Assembly: GCA_002686955.1 (NCBI GenBank)
Contig: NYZA01000239.1
Coordinates: forward strand, 1 to 37,445
Length of the DNA stretch: 37,445 bases
From: Gemmatimonadota bacterium
GTDB taxonomy: Bacteria > GCA-2686955
Direction of reading: 5' to 3'
In this document: positions 35,105-37,445 of the stretch, piece by piece
How positions within the stretch are numbered: position 1 is the stretch's first letter
Layout: every line of letters begins with the position of its first letter
Made by a program: the position numbers and the translations under genes
The notes under the pieces: generated by a model
Databases searched by the model: none
What the model was told of the DNA's origin: nothing
What the model saw: the letters and a program-made list of their open reading frames with translations, nothing else

Positions 35105-35685
35105 CTCATAACAACAACAGTCACCCGCCGGTTCATCGCCCGGCCATCCTCGGTGTCGTTGTCCGCCACCGGCATACCCTCGCCGTATGAGAACAAAGAG
35201 ATTCGGTGCAACGGAATCTGCAAATCGGTATGCAGATAGGCGACCACCGCCTCGGCCCGCTCCTCACCGAGCTCCATGTTGTAGTTCTCCGGCCCGCTAG
35301 CGTCGGTATGCCCTTGCACCTCGATATAGACACCCTTGTTCTTGCTCTTCAGCTCGCCGATCAAACCGGCCAGCGCCGATCGAGCATCGTCGCCCAAAAC
35401 GTAGCTGTCGACATCGAAACGCACATCGTCGTTCGTCATGATCGTCTGCGCCAAGAGCCGCCCCTCGGCGAGCTTCCCGGCCTCGGTCGCCCGCATCAAA
35501 GCCTCGTCCGCGGTCTTCTTGTTCGCCTCGATCCGCGCCTCGTAGGCAGCCAGACTCTCGCTCATAGTGCCGTTCATCCGCGCCTCGAACGCCGCGATTT
35601 CATCGCTCACATACCCCTTCGTCGCGCAACCCGCGCAAAAAAGAGACACCGTCGCGACGGAGAGAAGATATCGATTCAGTCTCAT
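35101..35685 (-). CDS. OmpA/Pal-type peptidoglycan-binding lipoprotein
   Basis: The product has 194 residues. A lipoprotein signal peptide (RLNRYLLSVATVSLFCAGC, Cys near 20) is followed by a helical, coiled-coil-like segment (residues about 25-75: ARMNGTMSESLAAYEARIEANK). A C-terminal OmpA domain of about 115 residues follows: VRFDVDSYVLGDDARSAL, EVQGHTDASGPENYN, LGEERAEAVVAYL, FSYGEGMPVADNDT, NRRVTVVV. The family anchors the outer membrane to peptidoglycan. ATG 35685 is preceded by AAAGGAC at good spacing; codons further up to 36210 belong to other genes. The TAG stop lies in the terminal CTAG of the palindromic element, so insertion of that element may have set the C-terminus (VVVMS). Confidence 0.9.
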   Translation of the reverse strand: MRLNRYLLSVATVSLFCAGCATKGYVSDEIAAFEARMNGTMSESLAAYEARIEANKKTADEALMRATEAGKLAEGRLLAQTIMTNDDVRFDVDSYVLGDDARSALAGLIGELKSKNKGVYIEVQGHTDASGPENYNMELGEERAEAVVAYLHTDLQIPLHRISLFSYGEGMPVADNDTEDGRAMNRRVTVVVMS

Positions 35686-35793
35686 TTGTCGTCCTTTCGA
35701 GCCCGCCGCCCCGCGATCGGACCGGCTTTTCGTCCAAGATGACGCGCAACCTACCACAAGCCGCGGCGTGATAGAGTTCGCGCGAGGCACCCC

Positions 35794-35916
35794 ATGTCGA
35801 TCTACTTCTACTACACCCTCGTCGGACTCCTCGGAATCCTCTTCGTCCTGGTCATCGTCGAGGCGTTCCGATCTCTGGGCGACGTCGAGGAGCAGGAGCC
35901 CAGGGAACCGGAGTGA
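35794..35916 (+). CDS. 40-residue single-pass membrane microprotein
   Basis: The frame encodes a short tyrosine-rich start (MSIYFYYT), one hydrophobic helix (LVGLLGILFVLVIVEAF, about 9-25) and an acidic tail (DVEEQEPREPE). Its TGA overlaps the GTG of the following TPR gene as GTGA, the same coupling seen elsewhere in the window, which supports translation. The N-terminus is probably outside and the acidic tail in the cytoplasm, or the reverse. No family is recognised; a small accessory or anchor subunit for the TPR protein is possible. No strong ribosome site is visible upstream of the ATG. Confidence 0.55.
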   Translation: MSIYFYYTLVGLLGILFVLVIVEAFRSLGDVEEQEPREPE

Positions 35917-37445
35917 CCGCCCCGCGCGCACTCGTTCTGTCGAGCTTCCTCCTCGCCTCCTTGCCCGCATTGTGTTCAGGATTTGGGGAGGAGCGCGCGG
36001 AATCGCCCCCTTCCGCGAAGCAAGCGGAGCCCGCCCTTCGGGCTGATGCCGAGCCGTCCCCCTCTCCCTTCGCCGTCGAGGGGTTCGTTGAATTGGCCTC
36101 CCGGGAGCTGGAGAGAGGAAGAAGCGCCCGAGCCGCCGAGCTGGTCGATCTCGCATTCGGTCTCCCGATCGACGATCCCGCCCTGCTCCGCCGGTTGGCC
36201 GATACCGCATTGAGAAGCGGCGCCGTCGACCAAGGGCAGCGGGCCGCCCGCCGACTCCTGCGCGAAAAGCCGAACGATGCTCGCCACGAAGCGCTCATGG
36301 CCGACGCCTATCGAGCGCGGGGCAACCTGAAAGGGAGCCTCGCCAGCTCCGGTCGCGCCCTCGATCTGGACGATCTCTCCCCGGAAGCCCACGCGTCGAA
36401 AGGAGCGACCCTTCTCGCCGCAGGAAACCAGGAGCATGCGACCCGATCGTTCCGCCGCGCGCTCGCGCTCGACCCCTTCCATGCACCGGCGCTCCGCGGC
36501 TGGGCCGAGCTGCTTCTGAAACGCCCGCTCCCCCCCGCCGCGGCCGATCTGGCCCTGCTCGATACCGCCTCGGAGCGGATCTCCCGCGACTGCCCGCTCT
36601 CCGAGAGCTACGCCCGGCTCCTGGTGGCGGCCGACCGTGCCGAAGAGGCCGAGCGAAACCTGAAGGCGTTGCTGCGCACCCATCCGTCGCGCTTCGAGGC
36701 GCGCCTCGTGCTGGCCGAGGCCGCGGCGAACCCCATGGACGCCCTCGCCCAGCTCGACACCCTGCGCCGGCAGGCCCTGCCGGCCGCCCGCGCGATCGCT
36801 GCTCTGTCCCTATCGAGCGATGACCCGATTCCCGAGCTGCTGCGCGCCCACCGCCTCGCGCCCGGCGACCGCGCGATCGTTCGAAAGCTCGTTCAGGCGC
36901 AGATGCGCGCCGGAGATCTCGCCGCCGCCCGATCGACGCTCGCCGGCACCGACACCGTCTCGGTGGAGCACACCGAGCTCCTCTTGGCCGCCGGCGCGAT
37001 CGGCCCGGCCACGGACGCGCTCCGCTCACTCGCTCCCACCCTGAACGAATCGGGCCGTGAGCGGATCGCCAAGGCCTTCGGGGAAGCAGGTCAAGGCGGG
37101 CGCATCGTCCTCGATTCGCTCGTCGTCACCTGGCCCGAATCTGCGGCGCCATTGGCCGCCCGGGCCGCGATCGCCCATCGCAAAAAGCGCTACGGAGCAG
37201 CGGCGGACGACCTGCGGGCCGCGCTGCGCCGATCGCGGGGAGACTGCACCCTGACGGCGAGGTTGATGTCGGCTCTTCGCCACGACGGCGATCCGCACGC
37301 AGCCTGGCGGGTGACCCGCGGCGCCGTACCCCTCGCCTGCGAAGAGGCGGCGCTCACCCATCAGTCGGCGCTGACCGCGCTCGCCGTGGGGGACAGCGCC
37401 GCCGCCGACTCGATGTGGTGGGCTCTTGGCGCGGAAGCCGAGTTC
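35913..37445 (+). CDS. TPR-repeat protein with signal peptide (partial, runs off the right edge)
   Basis: An uninterrupted frame of 511 codons begins at GTG 35913 and is still open at the window end. The N-terminus has a signal peptide (RALVLSSFLLASLPALCSG) and then an Ala/Pro/Glu-rich linker. From about residue 55 the protein is a helical repeat array with TPR features, for example HEALMADAYRARGNLKGSLA, then SRALDLDDLSPEAHASKGAT, then AGNQEHATRSFRRALALDPF. It is probably periplasmic and a scaffold for a complex. It resembles in style the TPR protein at the left of the window. The GTGA overlap couples it to the microprotein upstream. The full length is not visible. Confidence 0.8.
   Translation, partial: MTAPRALVLSSFLLASLPALCSGFGEERAESPPSAKQAEPALRADAEPSPSPFAVEGFVELASRELERGRSARAAELVDLAFGLPIDDPALLRRLADTALRSGAVDQGQRAARRLLREKPNDARHEALMADAYRARGNLKGSLASSGRALDLDDLSPEAHASKGATLLAAGNQEHATRSFRRALALDPFHAPALRGWAELLLKRPLPPAAADLALLDTASERISRDCPLSESYARLLVAADRAEEAERNLKALLRTHPSRFEARLVLAEAAANPMDALAQLDTLRRQALPAARAIAALSLSSDDPIPELLRAHRLAPGDRAIVRKLVQAQMRAGDLAAARSTLAGTDTVSVEHTELLLAAGAIGPATDALRSLAPTLNESGRERIAKAFGEAGQGGRIVLDSLVVTWPESAAPLAARAAIAHRKKRYGAAADDLRAALRRSRGDCTLTARLMSALRHDGDPHAAWRVTRGAVPLACEEAALTHQSALTALAVGDSAAADSMWWALGAEAEF

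Overview
This is a high-GC, gene-dense stretch of a Gram-negative-type genome. The signs are an envelope-type OmpA/Pal lipoprotein, other lipoproteins with lipoboxes, separate SecD and SecF, and a secreted parallel beta-helix protein ending in an 'MGAYGG' motif. The mix (NtrY-like kinase, TPR-rich secreted proteins, beta-helix protein, ArsR-methyltransferase fusion beside ahcY) fits a poorly cultured lineage such as Eisenbacteria/Krumholzibacteriota-type (FCB-like) bacteria, or a myxobacterial or gemmatimonad relative. That placement is inference; no rRNA or tRNA gene is visible.

Layout. (1) 1-6326: the end of one gene, a TPR protein, and convergent to it a very large NtrY-like membrane histidine kinase. 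(2) About 6364-14737: a sugar-polymer locus bracketed by two similar 57-bp direct repeats. It holds a sulfotransferase (minus strand, start damaged or non-standard), then on the plus strand a radical SAM/SPASM protein, a GT75-type glycosyltransferase broken by an in-frame TAG, a CDP-alcohol phosphatidyltransferase, a GT4 glycosyltransferase, an O-antigen ligase/polymerase-like membrane protein and a second GT4 enzyme. Most neighbours overlap by a few bases, as in one transcript. (3) 14780-16423: a membrane GT-C-like protein. (4) 16552-21849, minus strand: a housekeeping run read as YibQ-like deacetylase, pdxJ, secD, secF and a small secreted NTF2-like protein. (5) 21914-27153, plus strand: a UvrD/PcrA-type helicase, a GHL15-like lipoprotein and a beta-helix protein, followed by an inverted remnant of a second beta-helix gene. 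(6) 27584-29886: a promoter and palindromic operator, an ArsR-methyltransferase fusion regulator and ahcY. (7) 29891-34931: a tightly overlapping cassette of membrane glycosyltransferase, NodU/CmcH-type carbamoyltransferase and FGE-fold lipoprotein. (8) 34936-35104: a 169-bp full-length hairpin element. (9) 35101-37445: an OmpA-type lipoprotein (minus strand), a 40-residue membrane microprotein and a TPR protein running off the window.

Functional picture. Two separate glycan modules look built for the cell surface: the repeat-bounded polymer locus, and the glycosyltransferase/carbamoyltransferase/FGE-like cassette. The ahcY unit recycles S-adenosylhomocysteine and appears to carry its own sensor-repressor. 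Least expected are the repeat-bounded locus with two damaged genes, the long hairpin element whose end supplies the stop codon of the OmpA gene, and the operator placed right on the predicted transcription start of the ArsR-methyltransferase gene.
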